DNA of 64,000 nucleotides, taken from the NCBI GenBank assembly GCA_041393015.1, contig JAWKKV010000003.1, positions 62,001-126,000 on the forward strand, read 5' to 3'. Position numbers and translations under genes: made by a program. Below are positions 1-9,043 of this stretch, piece by piece. The notes below the pieces were generated by a model. It saw only the letters and a list, made by a program, of their open reading frames with translations, was not told the DNA's origin and ran no database searches. Origin of the DNA: JAGQYH01 sp041393015 (lineage in GTDB: Bacteria; Bacteroidota; Bacteroidia; Chitinophagales; JADIYW01). Each line of letters opens with the position of its first letter. The stretch's first letter is position 1.

Positions 1-2939
1 ATCCTTACATTACTTATGAAAATAAGTATATGGAATCTGTTTGGTGGTTACTTAAAAATCTGTACGACCAAAATTTATTGTACAAAGGATATACCATTCA
101 GCCATATTCGCCAAAGGCAGGAACAGGTTTGTCTTCTCATGAATTAAACCAACCAGGCACTTATCAGGATGTAAAAGACACCACGGTTGTGGCGCAATTT
201 TTAGCGAAACCCAATGATATTTTACCTGACAATACCTATTTCTTAGCTTGGACGACCACACCATGGACGCTTCCATCTAATACAGCATTAACGGTTGGGC
301 CTAAAATTCCTTATGTTTTAGTAAAGACATTCAATCAATATACACACCAACCGGTTAATTTGATTTTAGCCAAACCTTTGGTTAGCAAGCAATTTGTAGG
401 TAAATATGAATTGGTTGAAAACGAAGCGGATTTAAGTTATTCAGAAGGAGAGAAAAAGATACCGTATTGGGTTGGAGAAGAGTTTTTAGGTAAAGACTTG
501 GTAGGCATTCAATATGAGCAATTATTGCCTTATACTTTACCTTATCAAAATCCAGAGCAAGCTTTTAGAGTGATTCCAGGCGACTTTGTAACGACTGAAG
601 ATGGTACCGGAATTGTGCATACTGCACCTACTTTTGGTGCAGATGATGCTAAGGTGGCCAAAGATGCAGGTGTTCCGCCAATGTTGGTATTAGATGAAAA
701 TGACCATCCGGTGCCACTAGTAGATTTGCAAGGAAGGTTTAGACCTGAAATGAAAGAATTGGCCGGAAAGTATGTTAAGAATGAATACTATACCGATGGC
801 GAGGCGCCGGAAAGATCGGTTGATATTGAAATTGCCATCCAATTAAAAGAAGAAAATAAGGCTTTTAAAGTTGAGAAATACGAGCACAACTATCCACATT
901 GCTGGAGAACAGATAAGCCAATTTTATATTATCCATTAGATTCTTGGTTCATTAAAGTAACCGATAGAAAGGATAGAATGGTGGAATTGAATGAAACCAT
1001 TAATTGGAAACCAAAAGCTACTGGAACAGGAAGATTTGGGAATTGGTTGTCTAATGCTAATGATTGGAATTTATCGAGATCGCGTTATTGGGGTATTCCT
1101 ATTCCAATTTGGAGAACGGAAGATGGTAAAGAGGAAATTTGTATTGGTTCGGTAGAAGATTTGAAAAAAGCTTGTGATGCTTCGGTAGCAGCAGGTTTAA
1201 TGAAATCAAATCCATTAGCGAATTATGTGATCGGTGATATGTCGGAAGACAACTATCATACCTTCGATTTACATAAAAATTATGTGGACGAGATTGTTTT
1301 GGTTTCTCCAAACGGTCAACCAATGAAAAGAGAATCAGATTTAATTGATGTTTGGTTCGATTCGGGTTCAATGCCTTATGCACAATGGCATTATCCATTT
1401 GAGAACAAAGAAAAGATTGATGATAATCAAGATTTTCCGGCCGATTTTATAGCAGAAGGAGTGGATCAAACAAGAGGTTGGTTTTATACTTTACACGCCA
1501 TTGCTACCATGTGCTTTGATTCAGTGGCCTATAAAAACATTATTTCTAACGGATTAGTGTTAGATAAAAATGGCAATAAAATGTCGAAGCGTTTAGGAAA
1601 CGGCGTTGATCCATTTGAAACCATCGATAAATATGGAAGTGATGCTACAAGGTGGTATATGATCTCCAATGCTCAACCTTGGGATAACTTAAAATTTGAT
1701 GTAGAAGGCATTGAAGAAACGAGAAGAAAATTGTTTGGAACATTAGCCAATACGTATTCATTTTTTGCCTTGTATGCCAATATTGATGGCATTGCTGATA
1801 AGAATGAGGAAAGAATTCCAGTAGAGGATCGACCTGAGATTGACAGATGGGTAATTTCTTTATTGAATACTTTGGTAAAAGATGTTGATGCTTATTATGC
1901 AGATTACGAACCTACTAAAGCCGCTAGAGCTATTCAAGACTTTATTTCGGATAACTTAAGTAACTGGTATGTAAGGTTATGCAGAAGACGTTTTTGGAAA
2001 GGAGAATATTCAAAGGATAAATTATCGGCGTACCAAACCTTACAGGAGTGTTTAGAAAAGGCCGCTATTTTAATGTCGCCTATTGCACCTTTTTACAGCG
2101 ATTTCCTTTATCGAAACTTACGAATGGATATGAATCAATCTATTCATTTAGTAGATTACCCAACAGTTGAGGAGGAAGTAATTGACAAAGACTTGGAGTA
2201 CAGAATGGATAAGGCTCAAAAAATTTCTTCTATGATCTTGTCATTGAGGAAACGAGAATCTATCAAGGTGAGACAGCCACTTCAGAAAATCTTACTGCCT
2301 ATTTTAGATGATCATTTTGAGGAGCAAATTGAACAAGTAAAATCGCTCATTTTAGCAGAAGTTAATGTGAAAGAGATAGAATACTTGAAAGATACTTCTG
2401 GTATCGTTAAAAAGAGTATTAAGCCGGATTTTAAGCAATTAGGGAAGAAGTTAGGTCCTAAAATGAAGGATTTAGCAAAAGCAGTAAACGGTTTCGGTCA
2501 AAAAGAAATTTCAGAATTGGAACAAAAAGGAAGTATTCTCGTTTCTTTGGGTGACGACAATTTTGAATTGCAATTAGAGGAAGTTGAAATTCGTTCTGAA
2601 GATATTGAAGGATGGATGGTTGCCTCGCAAGATGGCATAACGGTTGCCTTAGATGTGAATATTTCTGATGAATTGCAGTTTGAAGGCAACGCCAGGGAAA
2701 TAGTTAATAGAATTCAAAAAGAAAGAAAAGATAGAGGTTTTGAGGTGACGGATAGAATTTTAATAAATTTTGAAGCATCTGAATTAATAAATGATACAAT
2801 TCTTTCTTTTAAAGATTATATTGCAGCCGAAGTATTAGCGAATGCCATCAATATAGTGCCTTCGCAAGACTTAACTGAAGATGCGTTTGAGTTATTAATT
2901 AACGAAAGCCCAATAAAATTATCTGTACAAAAAGCTTAA
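1..2939 (+). CDS. ileS: Isoleucyl-tRNA synthetase, 5' end missing
   Basis: Class I aminoacyl-tRNA synthetase that charges tRNA-Ile in the cytoplasm and edits misactivated valine. The frame is open to the left edge: the codons before the ATG at position 30 read PYITYENKY, a conserved IleRS stretch. That ATG is therefore internal, and roughly 150 residues including the HIGH motif lie outside the window. The KMSKR loop is at 1578-1592. The stretch DVWFDSGSMPYAQ is typical of the long eukaryote-like (type 2) IleRS rather than the E. coli type, and no C-terminal zinc-finger cysteine cluster is visible. A DksA-like gene starts 3 bp downstream and lspA follows, a common Bacteroidota order that suggests one operon. 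Confidence 0.97.
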   Translation, partial: PYITYENKYMESVWWLLKNLYDQNLLYKGYTIQPYSPKAGTGLSSHELNQPGTYQDVKDTTVVAQFLAKPNDILPDNTYFLAWTTTPWTLPSNTALTVGPKIPYVLVKTFNQYTHQPVNLILAKPLVSKQFVGKYELVENEADLSYSEGEKKIPYWVGEEFLGKDLVGIQYEQLLPYTLPYQNPEQAFRVIPGDFVTTEDGTGIVHTAPTFGADDAKVAKDAGVPPMLVLDENDHPVPLVDLQGRFRPEMKELAGKYVKNEYYTDGEAPERSVDIEIAIQLKEENKAFKVEKYEHNYPHCWRTDKPILYYPLDSWFIKVTDRKDRMVELNETINWKPKATGTGRFGNWLSNANDWNLSRSRYWGIPIPIWRTEDGKEEICIGSVEDLKKACDASVAAGLMKSNPLANYVIGDMSEDNYHTFDLHKNYVDEIVLVSPNGQPMKRESDLIDVWFDSGSMPYAQWHYPFENKEKIDDNQDFPADFIAEGVDQTRGWFYTLHAIATMCFDSVAYKNIISNGLVLDKNGNKMSKRLGNGVDPFETIDKYGSDATRWYMISNAQPWDNLKFDVEGIEETRRKLFGTLANTYSFFALYANIDGIADKNEERIPVEDRPEIDRWVISLLNTLVKDVDAYYADYEPTKAARAIQDFISDNLSNWYVRLCRRRFWKGEYSKDKLSAYQTLQECLEKAAILMSPIAPFYSDFLYRNLRMDMNQSIHLVDYPTVEEEVIDKDLEYRMDKAQKISSMILSLRKRESIKVRQPLQKILLPILDDHFEEQIEQVKSLILAEVNVKEIEYLKDTSGIVKKSIKPDFKQLGKKLGPKMKDLAKAVNGFGQKEISELEQKGSILVSLGDDNFELQLEEVEIRSEDIEGWMVASQDGITVALDVNISDELQFEGNAREIVNRIQKERKDRGFEVTDRILINFEASELINDTILSFKDYIAAEVLANAINIVPSQDLTEDAFELLINESPIKLSVQKA

Positions 2940-2942
2940 AAA

Positions 2943-3314
2943 ATGAGTGAAGTAAATTTAAGATACAGTGATGAGGATTTAGAAGAATTTAGAATTCTCA
3001 TCGAAAATAAAATGGATAAAGCCCGAAAGGAATTGGAGTTTTATCAAGAACAAATTAGGTCAGAATCTGATGACAATAAATTTCATGGTTTAGAAGATGG
3101 CTCTTATACAACAGAAAGAGAAAGCTTGAATCAATTGGCATCTCGCCAAATAAAATTTATGCAGCACTTGGAGAAAGCCTTGATGCGAATTGAGAATAAA
3201 ACCTATGGTATTTGCAGAGAAACAGGCAAGTTGATTGCTAAAGCAAGGTTGAAAGCTGTGCCACATGCTACTTTGAGTATTGAAGCTAAACTAGCGGAAA
3301 AGAAAAACGACTAA
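2943..3314 (+). CDS. TraR/DksA-family protein lacking the zinc cysteines
   Basis: A 123-residue protein of the DksA/TraR family, whose members bind the secondary channel of RNA polymerase or act as small regulators. The N-terminal half is charged and helical, compatible with a coiled coil. The C-terminal part has the family signature YGICRETGKLI followed by RLKAVPHATL, but only one cysteine remains where four zinc ligands are expected, so it probably does not bind zinc. This form is common in Bacteroidota. It lies 3 bp after ileS and 20 bp before lspA, so it is probably cotranscribed with both. The family call is firm; the regulatory target is unknown. Confidence 0.88.
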   Translation: MSEVNLRYSDEDLEEFRILIENKMDKARKELEFYQEQIRSESDDNKFHGLEDGSYTTERESLNQLASRQIKFMQHLEKALMRIENKTYGICRETGKLIAKARLKAVPHATLSIEAKLAEKKND

Positions 3315-3334
3315 AAAACACCTAAATAATTTAA

Positions 3335-4006
3335 GTGAAGCAAAACAGAGGTTGGCTGGTTTTTGGTATTGTGTTGTTGATTCTCATCATTGATCAAGTC
3401 CTAAAATTCTACATCAAATTAAACTTCTATTGGGGAGAAACACATTGTATCGCCAATGGTAAACTATGTTTTCAGTTTATCGAAAACAAAGGAATGGCTT
3501 GGGGAATTGAGCTAGGGTTTTTAGGTGATCTGGGTAAGCCGGTTTTAACTATTTTTAGAATTTTTGCTTCCTGCGCCATTGGTTATTACATTCATTTAAT
3601 GATCAAATCGAAAGCTCATTTGGGCTTCATTATTACCTTATCCATGATTTTAGCCGGAGCGATCGGTAACATTATTGATAGTTTGTTTTATGGAATGATT
3701 TTTAGCGAAAGCTCTTATCAGTTAAGAAATGTAGCAGAGTTAGTGCCTTTTGGTACTGGTTATGAATCCTTTCTACATGGTCATGTAGTGGATATGTTGT
3801 CATGTCCATTATTTGTTTGGCCGCATTGGATTCCAAAGATTGGCGGCAATACATTTTTTGGACCAATTTTCAATGTGGCTGATTCTGCTATCACTACTGG
3901 CGTCATTACCATTTTAATCTTCCAAAAGAAATTCTTCCATAAGAATGATGATATTCGAGATCCACGACTAGTGGAGGTAGATACGGAAGAAGATAGTGGC
4001 GTGTAA
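3335..4006 (+). CDS. lspA: Lipoprotein signal peptidase (signal peptidase II)
   Basis: An inner-membrane aspartyl protease that removes the signal peptide from diacylated prolipoproteins. The 223-residue protein has about four membrane segments. The family motifs are ENKGMAWG (residues 50-57), GNIIDS with catalytic Asp115, and FNVADS with catalytic Asp183. The segment between the two aspartates is longer than in E. coli LspA, a feature of Bacteroidota homologues. Translation probably begins at GTG 3335, because the first membrane segment starts immediately after it. It ends about 26 bp before the convergent nhaD gene. Confidence 0.95.
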   Translation: MKQNRGWLVFGIVLLILIIDQVLKFYIKLNFYWGETHCIANGKLCFQFIENKGMAWGIELGFLGDLGKPVLTIFRIFASCAIGYYIHLMIKSKAHLGFIITLSMILAGAIGNIIDSLFYGMIFSESSYQLRNVAELVPFGTGYESFLHGHVVDMLSCPLFVWPHWIPKIGGNTFFGPIFNVADSAITTGVITILIFQKKFFHKNDDIRDPRLVEVDTEEDSGV

Positions 4007-4032
4007 CTTTTAAATTTTTCGTATATAGATAG

Positions 4033-5331
4033 TTACATATGAATTAAATAGTAGGTCATCACGCCTGCCAAATAACCGATTATCGCTAACCAGCTAATTT
4101 TTTTCAAATACCACAGAAAATCTATTTTCAATAAACCCATGATGGCAACACCTGCTGCAGAGCCTATAATCAACACACTTCCACCTGTACCGGCACAATA
4201 AGCCAATAGCTCCCAAAAAGTATGGTCTTGTGCATAAGTAGTTAAAGGATACATTCCAATTGCACCAGCTACTAATGGTACGTTGTCAACAATGGAAGAA
4301 AGAAGACCAATCAAGACATTTATAACATAAATATTACCAAAGGTTTCATCCATTAAAATGGCTAATTGATCCAAGTGTCCGGCAGTTTGTAAACTAGCTA
4401 CTGCTAATAAAACGCCTAGAAAGAAAAGAACACTTGGCGTATCTACTTTCCTAATAACACCTACTACAGAAAGTTCATGCTTATGTTCTGTCGGTTTTTT
4501 TCGATGAATGATATCCGTTACTACCCACATTACTCCTAAACTGGAAAGCATACCCATAAATGGCGGTAGATGTGTAAGGTTTTTAAATATAGGAACAAAC
4601 AAAAGTCCCAAAACACCTAATGTAAATATGAGTAATTGTTCAAATTTGGTTACATCATAAGCACCTGAATCTTCATTTTCTACCACTAAAGGTCTTTCAA
4701 TGACGCCTTTTTTAGTAAAGGTTATGATCAATAATGGGAGGAGCAAACAAATGATACTAGGTAAGAAAACGTTAGTAACAATATTTCCGGCACTCACCTG
4801 ACCGCCATTCCAAAGCATAATAGTAGTTACATCGCCAATGGGAGACCATGCTCCACCAGCATTCGCCGCTATAATAACTATGCCGCCAAAATACCAGAGA
4901 TCTTCCTTTTTTGCCATTAGTTTTTTCAAAAGGGCAGCCATTACAATAGCTGTAGTAAGGTTATCAAGCACTGCTGAGAAAAAGAAGGTAACGATGGAGA
5001 TGATCCACAATAACTTAACTTTATTGGTGGTCGTAATTCGGGAAGTAACCACTTCAAAACCATCATGGCTATCAATTAACTCAACAATGGCCATTGCGCC
5101 CATTAAGAAAAACAGAATTTGAGCAATTTCTCCAAGATGGGTAGACAAAACTTCTTCCATATAATGACTTTCAACATGGAAAGAGAAAATAGTAGTTTGG
5201 CCCAAAAAGAGAACCGTCCAGCAAATCACTCCGGTTAGAATAGCAGAAGCTGCTTTGTCAATCTTTAATGGGTGCTCAAGCGCTATCATTAAATAGCCAA
5301 TTACAAACACAACAATCATTAGTGTATACAT
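4033..5331 (-). CDS. nhaD: NhaD-type Na+/H+ antiporter
   Basis: A polytopic inner-membrane protein of 432 residues with about 12 hydrophobic segments, belonging to the NhaD branch of the ion transporter (IT) superfamily. It is expected to expel sodium in exchange for protons, which fits a marine or alkaline habitat. Conserved stretches include ILFFLMGAMAIVELIDSHDGF and FFFSAVLDNLTTAIVM, where the Asp-Asn-Leu-Thr-Thr segment is characteristic of the family. A matching SSIVDNVPLVAGAIGMY segment occurs in the second half, giving the usual inverted repeat architecture. It is transcribed towards lspA and has its own upstream region at about 5332-5450. Confidence 0.93.
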   Translation of the reverse strand: MYTLMIVVFVIGYLMIALEHPLKIDKAASAILTGVICWTVLFLGQTTIFSFHVESHYMEEVLSTHLGEIAQILFFLMGAMAIVELIDSHDGFEVVTSRITTTNKVKLLWIISIVTFFFSAVLDNLTTAIVMAALLKKLMAKKEDLWYFGGIVIIAANAGGAWSPIGDVTTIMLWNGGQVSAGNIVTNVFLPSIICLLLPLLIITFTKKGVIERPLVVENEDSGAYDVTKFEQLLIFTLGVLGLLFVPIFKNLTHLPPFMGMLSSLGVMWVVTDIIHRKKPTEHKHELSVVGVIRKVDTPSVLFFLGVLLAVASLQTAGHLDQLAILMDETFGNIYVINVLIGLLSSIVDNVPLVAGAIGMYPLTTYAQDHTFWELLAYCAGTGGSVLIIGSAAGVAIMGLLKIDFLWYLKKISWLAIIGYLAGVMTYYLIHM

Positions 5332-5458
5332 ATGTGCAAGGAAAAGTTAAACGTGATTGGAAGGATTAGATGGGAGAGCTCTATTTTCCATTATAATGGT
5401 GGTTATTTTATTACAAGGTAGCAATGTTTATGATAAGGCGCTATAAAATTTGCTAATT

Positions 5459-5592
5459 TTAAAATTCTTCCTTCAATTGCTCCACCACCAATTTCACACA
5501 AACATCTTTTCCTTTTCCATTCCAGTGGCTATCGGTTAAATGATATAGTAATTCCTCCGATTTTAAATAAGGCTCATACAAATTGATGTATT
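5459..5592 (-). pseudogene. 3' remnant of an AlgJ/DHHW-like paralogue
   Basis: These 134 bp match the last 134 bp of the gene at 6406-7428 with no indels and about 88% identity by eye. The same reading frame is kept and ends in its own stop codon (TAA at 5459-5461). The remnant encodes HLTDSHWNGKGKDVC, containing the catalytic Asp/His pair, against HLTDSHWNEKGKDVC in the intact gene. Homology stops exactly where the hairpin repeat begins at 5593. Most differences are conservative, which suggests a former tandem paralogue whose 5' part was lost when the transposase unit arrived. Confidence 0.85.
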
Positions 5593-5668
5593 GCCGCAAC
5601 GTCCACTGCGTGAGACATTGTGGGGGAAAAGGTACTCCATCAATGTCTCTCGAAGAGGACGTTGATGC
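5593..5668 (+). repeat. Left REP-like hairpin
   Basis: A two-stage palindrome. The outer arms are CAACGTCC (5597-5604) and GGACGTTG (5657-5664). The inner arms are GAGACATTG (5612-5620) and CAATGTCTC (5641-5649). Both stems are perfect, separated by a 7/7 internal loop, with a 20-nt terminal loop. Confidence 0.9.
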
Positions 5669-5729
5669 TATAAGAAGAAAAAAGTTTTCCTTAAATATGG
5701 AATTCTCCTGAAAATGGACTCTTATAAAT

Positions 5730-6293
5730 ATGGCTTCTCATATTGAAAGATCGGAAAGAAATGAAATATATTTTATCACTTTTACCTACTATAAATGGTT
5801 GCCATTAATAGAAAAGTCTCAGACATATTTTTATGTTGAAAAATGGTTTGAATATTTAAATCTACAGAATTGTGACATTTTAGCTTATGTTGTGATGCCA
5901 AATCATTTTCACGCCATTTTGCATATAAAGGAAGAATGTAAAATTAGCCTAAGTACAATTATAGGAAATGGGAAAAGATTTTGGGCGTATGAAATTATTA
6001 AAAAGCTAGAAGAATTAGGAGAGAAGAGATTATTGAGCTTTATGAGAAGGGAAGTAACAAATGAAGAATCCATAAAAGGTTATAATCATAGGGTTTTTAA
6101 ATACTCTTTTGATTCAAAAATTTGTTACAATCCAAGAATATTAGAAACAAAGTTGGACTATATACATCATAATCCTGTGAATGGTAAATGGAATTTGATA
6201 GATGATTATACAAAATATAAATATTCTAGTGCCTCCTTTTATGAGTTACAAATACCGAATAAATTTATAACTCACTATATGGATATTCTTTAG
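5730..6293 (+). CDS. REP-associated tyrosine transposase (Y1, IS200-like)
   Basis: A 187-residue single-strand DNA transposase of the Y1/HUH class (TnpA_REP, COG1943 type). The HUH motif is MPNHFHAILHI with His59 and His61. The likely nucleophile is Tyr144 in the conserved KLDYIHHNPVNGKW stretch. RAYTs recognise and cut palindromic REP sequences and are usually single-copy domesticated genes. Hairpin repeats lie on both sides of this one, the right one only 6 bp after the stop codon. No frameshift or missing catalytic residue is visible, so it is probably functional. Confidence 0.93.
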   Translation: MASHIERSERNEIYFITFTYYKWLPLIEKSQTYFYVEKWFEYLNLQNCDILAYVVMPNHFHAILHIKEECKISLSTIIGNGKRFWAYEIIKKLEELGEKRLLSFMRREVTNEESIKGYNHRVFKYSFDSKICYNPRILETKLDYIHHNPVNGKWNLIDDYTKYKYSSASFYELQIPNKFITHYMDIL

Positions 6294-6299
6294 GGAAAT

Positions 6300-6376
6300 G
6301 CCGCAACGTCCACTGCGTGAGACATTGCGGGGCAATGCGATACATCATTAATGTATCTCGAAAAGGACGTTGATGT
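6300..6376 (+). repeat. Right REP-like hairpin
   Basis: A second copy of the palindrome at 5593-5668, in the same orientation. The outer arms CAACGTCC (6304-6311) and GGACGTTG (6365-6372) are perfect. The inner stem, GAGACATT against AATGTATC, carries one mismatch. The first 28 nt are identical to the left copy; the loop differs. Confidence 0.9.
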
Positions 6377-6405
6377 TTAAATACTTTAGAATAGTTGCCA
6401 TTCAA

Positions 6406-7428
6406 CTAAAACTTGTCTTTAAGTACTTCCACCACCAAATTCACACAAACATCCTTTCCTTTTTCATTCCAATGGCTATCGGTTAAATGATAGAGTAATT
6501 CCTCCGATTTTAAATAAGGCTCATACAAATTGATGTATTTGATACCTCGATCATCTAGTGCTTTATACAGTTTGGGTAGTAAATTATTATAAGTGTCATC
6601 GTTTAAAATGGAATGATAGATTGTATACTTATTGGGAATGGGTAGAAATATAAAGTCTAAGCCGTAATCATCTCTCATTTTATTGGCCAACTTTTCGATA
6701 TTGTCTGCATACAAATTTATTTCTTCTTCAGAATGTTGGTAGTAAAAGCCTTTGTTCGTATCACCAGTGGTCGGACCGAAAAACAACATTTTTGAGTCTA
6801 GATCATACAATGGAGTTTGAGAAGTAATGTAGCCCAATTTTCTAAATTTAAAAGTGGCAATCTTCGCATAAATCCATTCCGTAAATATGGAACTCTTCAA
6901 TAAATATTTAAAATCTAATTCCTTGTCAAAAATGGCAGTATTCCATTTTTTAACCTTTCCTTTAATACCACCTTTTTTATTTCTTGGTGTAAAAGGCGTT
7001 GAAAATCTATGAGCAATTAACCTTTCGGTAGTTTCATATATCAGCAACTTGCCAGCCTCACTTTTATATTGGTTGGCCGCTAAATAGGCAACCGGATTTT
7101 CTTCTTTCACAAAACTTACCGGAACATCAAATATATTGCTCAAGCTTTCCGGCACATTGACAAATCGCACATGATTGAAATAACTATCGCCAAAGCAAAT
7201 AATTTCGGATTGTTTTATAGGAGCGCCAAAATATTCAGGTCTTTTTGGAGGCAATTCTACTTTGAAATCGGCAATTCTATTAATATCTGTTAGCTCGCCA
7301 TATTTTTCATATTGATTAGAAATAATCAACTTTTTAATAGGTTGAATATCAAACGTTGTGATTAGAAACAACGCTATGGAAATGATACCTAAAAAATATA
7401 ATATGCCTTTAAATAGTTTGCTACTCAT
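6406..7428 (-). CDS. AlgJ/AlgX-like (DHHW family) polysaccharide O-acetyltransferase partner
   Basis: A 340-residue protein with one N-terminal membrane anchor (about residues 7-26) and an extracytoplasmic SGNH-like domain. The nucleophile motif is CFGDSYF (Asp81-Ser82), and the C-terminal HLTDSHWNEKG supplies Asp317 and His319. Members of this family take acetyl groups passed across the membrane by an MBOAT protein and put them on a polysaccharide, as AlgI/AlgJ/AlgX do for alginate. The MBOAT gene lies 5 bp upstream on the same strand, which supports this role. The target polymer is unknown. Confidence 0.88.
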   Translation of the reverse strand: MSSKLFKGILYFLGIISIALFLITTFDIQPIKKLIISNQYEKYGELTDINRIADFKVELPPKRPEYFGAPIKQSEIICFGDSYFNHVRFVNVPESLSNIFDVPVSFVKEENPVAYLAANQYKSEAGKLLIYETTERLIAHRFSTPFTPRNKKGGIKGKVKKWNTAIFDKELDFKYLLKSSIFTEWIYAKIATFKFRKLGYITSQTPLYDLDSKMLFFGPTTGDTNKGFYYQHSEEEINLYADNIEKLANKMRDDYGLDFIFLPIPNKYTIYHSILNDDTYNNLLPKLYKALDDRGIKYINLYEPYLKSEELLYHLTDSHWNEKGKDVCVNLVVEVLKDKF

Positions 7429-7433
7429 CCATC

Positions 7434-8855
7434 CTAAAACTGAAAATATAAAAAGTCAACCTCCTCAAATACACCAAATAAAATTATAATCGCAATTCCG
7501 GCAACTAAAGCTATCCATTTCATTAGTCTTCCCGAATCTTCAAATTTCTGCAATAAATTTTTATGCTCAATCAACCATTCTATAATCACCAATAAACCAA
7601 TAAATAGCATCGATAAATACAAGTCGATTTTAAACTTAAAGAGATTTATTGCTCCGTTGGTAGGTTGAAACATGCCTAAAATCATGTCATCTACATCCCC
7701 TAAATGATTGGCTCTAAAAAATACCCATGCGATTAAAGCTATATGGAAAGTAAAAAAGCGATTGAGCATTTGTCTGCCTCTACCTTTCTTTCTCGGATCT
7801 AATATTTTTTCTTCTCTCATCATATTATAGAAAAGAATGTAAAAGCCGTGTAGAGCGCCCCAAATGACAAACGTCCAATTGGCGCCATGCCATAAACCGC
7901 TCACTAAAAAGGTGATAAACAAATTGTAATACCATCGCCATTTTACTACTCGGTTGCCACCTAAAGGAATATAAACGTAGTCTTTAAACCAAGTAGATAG
8001 CGATATATGCCAGCGTTTCCAAAATTCTTGGATATTTAAAGCAAAATAAGGTCGTTCAAAGTTTTTCATAAGCTGAATACCCAACAATAAGGCACAACCA
8101 ATAGCAATATCAGAATAGCCTGAAAAGTCGCAATAGATTTGAAATGCGAAAAAATAAGTGGCCAAAACATTTTGAAAGCCTGAATAGGAATCAACATTAT
8201 TATAAACTTCATTTACATAAGCAGCTAATCGATCGGCAATTACTACTTTCTTCAATAATCCCCAAAGCATTAAAAAAATACCGGCTTTCATCCACTCGTA
8301 ATTAAAGTGAATGTGTTTTCTCAATTGAGGAAGTAAATGATATGATCGTTCAATAGGTCCGGCAACTAACTGAGGGAAAAAGGAGACATATAAGGCAAAA
8401 CGACCAAAATGCCTTTCTACTTTGGTTTCTCCTTTATAAACATCAATGGTATAGCTTAAAGTTTGAAAAGTGTAGAATGAAATACCCACTGGGAGCAAAT
8501 AATTAAACGCCGGCAAATCAACGAAAATATTAAACTGTTCAAATAAGGCAGTGGTGCTATCAGAAAAGAAATTGAAATACTTAAAGAAAAATAGAATGCC
8601 CAAATTGGAGGCTAAACTCAAGTATAAATACTTTTTTCGCCTACTTTGATCGGTCAGTTGCTCCATTCTGAGTGCAGCAAAATAATCTATAATGGTGCTG
8701 ATAATAATTAGAATAATATACTCCGGGCGCCAACACATATAAAAGTAATAGCTGGCAATCAACAACAAGATCCATCTATGCTTGGGTTTCATGATGTAGT
8801 ACAAAAAAAGTACTGCAGGCAGGAACAATAGAAATTGAAGTGAGTTAAATAGCAT
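7434..8855 (-). CDS. MBOAT family O-acyltransferase (AlgI-like)
   Basis: A 473-residue polytopic membrane protein of the membrane-bound O-acyltransferase family, expected to carry acetyl groups from the cytoplasm to the periplasm. Diagnostic stretches are FPQLVAGPIERSYHLLPQL (about 160-178), RWHISLSTWFKDYVYIPLGG (281-300) and SGLWHGANW with the conserved His323. It is the first gene of a two-gene operon with the AlgJ-like partner. It is divergent from the acyltransferase gene at 9044, with a 188-bp AT-rich spacer between them. Confidence 0.93.
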   Translation of the reverse strand: MLFNSLQFLLFLPAVLFLYYIMKPKHRWILLLIASYYFYMCWRPEYIILIIISTIIDYFAALRMEQLTDQSRRKKYLYLSLASNLGILFFFKYFNFFSDSTTALFEQFNIFVDLPAFNYLLPVGISFYTFQTLSYTIDVYKGETKVERHFGRFALYVSFFPQLVAGPIERSYHLLPQLRKHIHFNYEWMKAGIFLMLWGLLKKVVIADRLAAYVNEVYNNVDSYSGFQNVLATYFFAFQIYCDFSGYSDIAIGCALLLGIQLMKNFERPYFALNIQEFWKRWHISLSTWFKDYVYIPLGGNRVVKWRWYYNLFITFLVSGLWHGANWTFVIWGALHGFYILFYNMMREEKILDPRKKGRGRQMLNRFFTFHIALIAWVFFRANHLGDVDDMILGMFQPTNGAINLFKFKIDLYLSMLFIGLLVIIEWLIEHKNLLQKFEDSGRLMKWIALVAGIAIIILFGVFEEVDFLYFQF

Positions 8856-8986
8856 TAATTAGTATATAATGTTGAAAATACTTTCTGTTACATTCAAAAG
8901 AAGCCAAATTTAATAAAAGTAGTCATAGTTTGCTTTACTAGTTTGTAATTCCCGTTTTATGAATTTCTTTAAAATATAAGAATAGA

Positions 8987-8994
8987 TAATTTTG
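8987..8994 (+). promoter_or_regulatory. Bacteroidota-type -7 element
   Basis: TAATTTTG followed by CA fits the TAnnTTTG -7 consensus of the Bacteroidota primary sigma factor and lies 49 bp before the ATG at 9044. I see no clear -33 TTG at the usual 19-bp spacing, so the call is tentative. Confidence 0.45.
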
Positions 8995-9043
8995 CAATAG
9001 AGGCAATTTAATACGAAGAGTTATATATTAGCACACTTTTAAA

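Larger units (their letters stand above)
5593..6376 (+). mobile_element. RAYT unit: transposase between two direct hairpin repeats
   Basis: A transposase gene of the REP-associated tyrosine transposase type (5730-6293) is bracketed by two same-orientation copies of a roughly 76-nt imperfect palindrome at 5593-5668 and 6300-6376. No target duplication can be defined. The left edge abuts a truncated gene remnant, so the insertion or a later deletion removed coding DNA. The structure resembles a REPtron, in which a single RAYT gene sits between REP-like palindromes. Confidence 0.8.
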
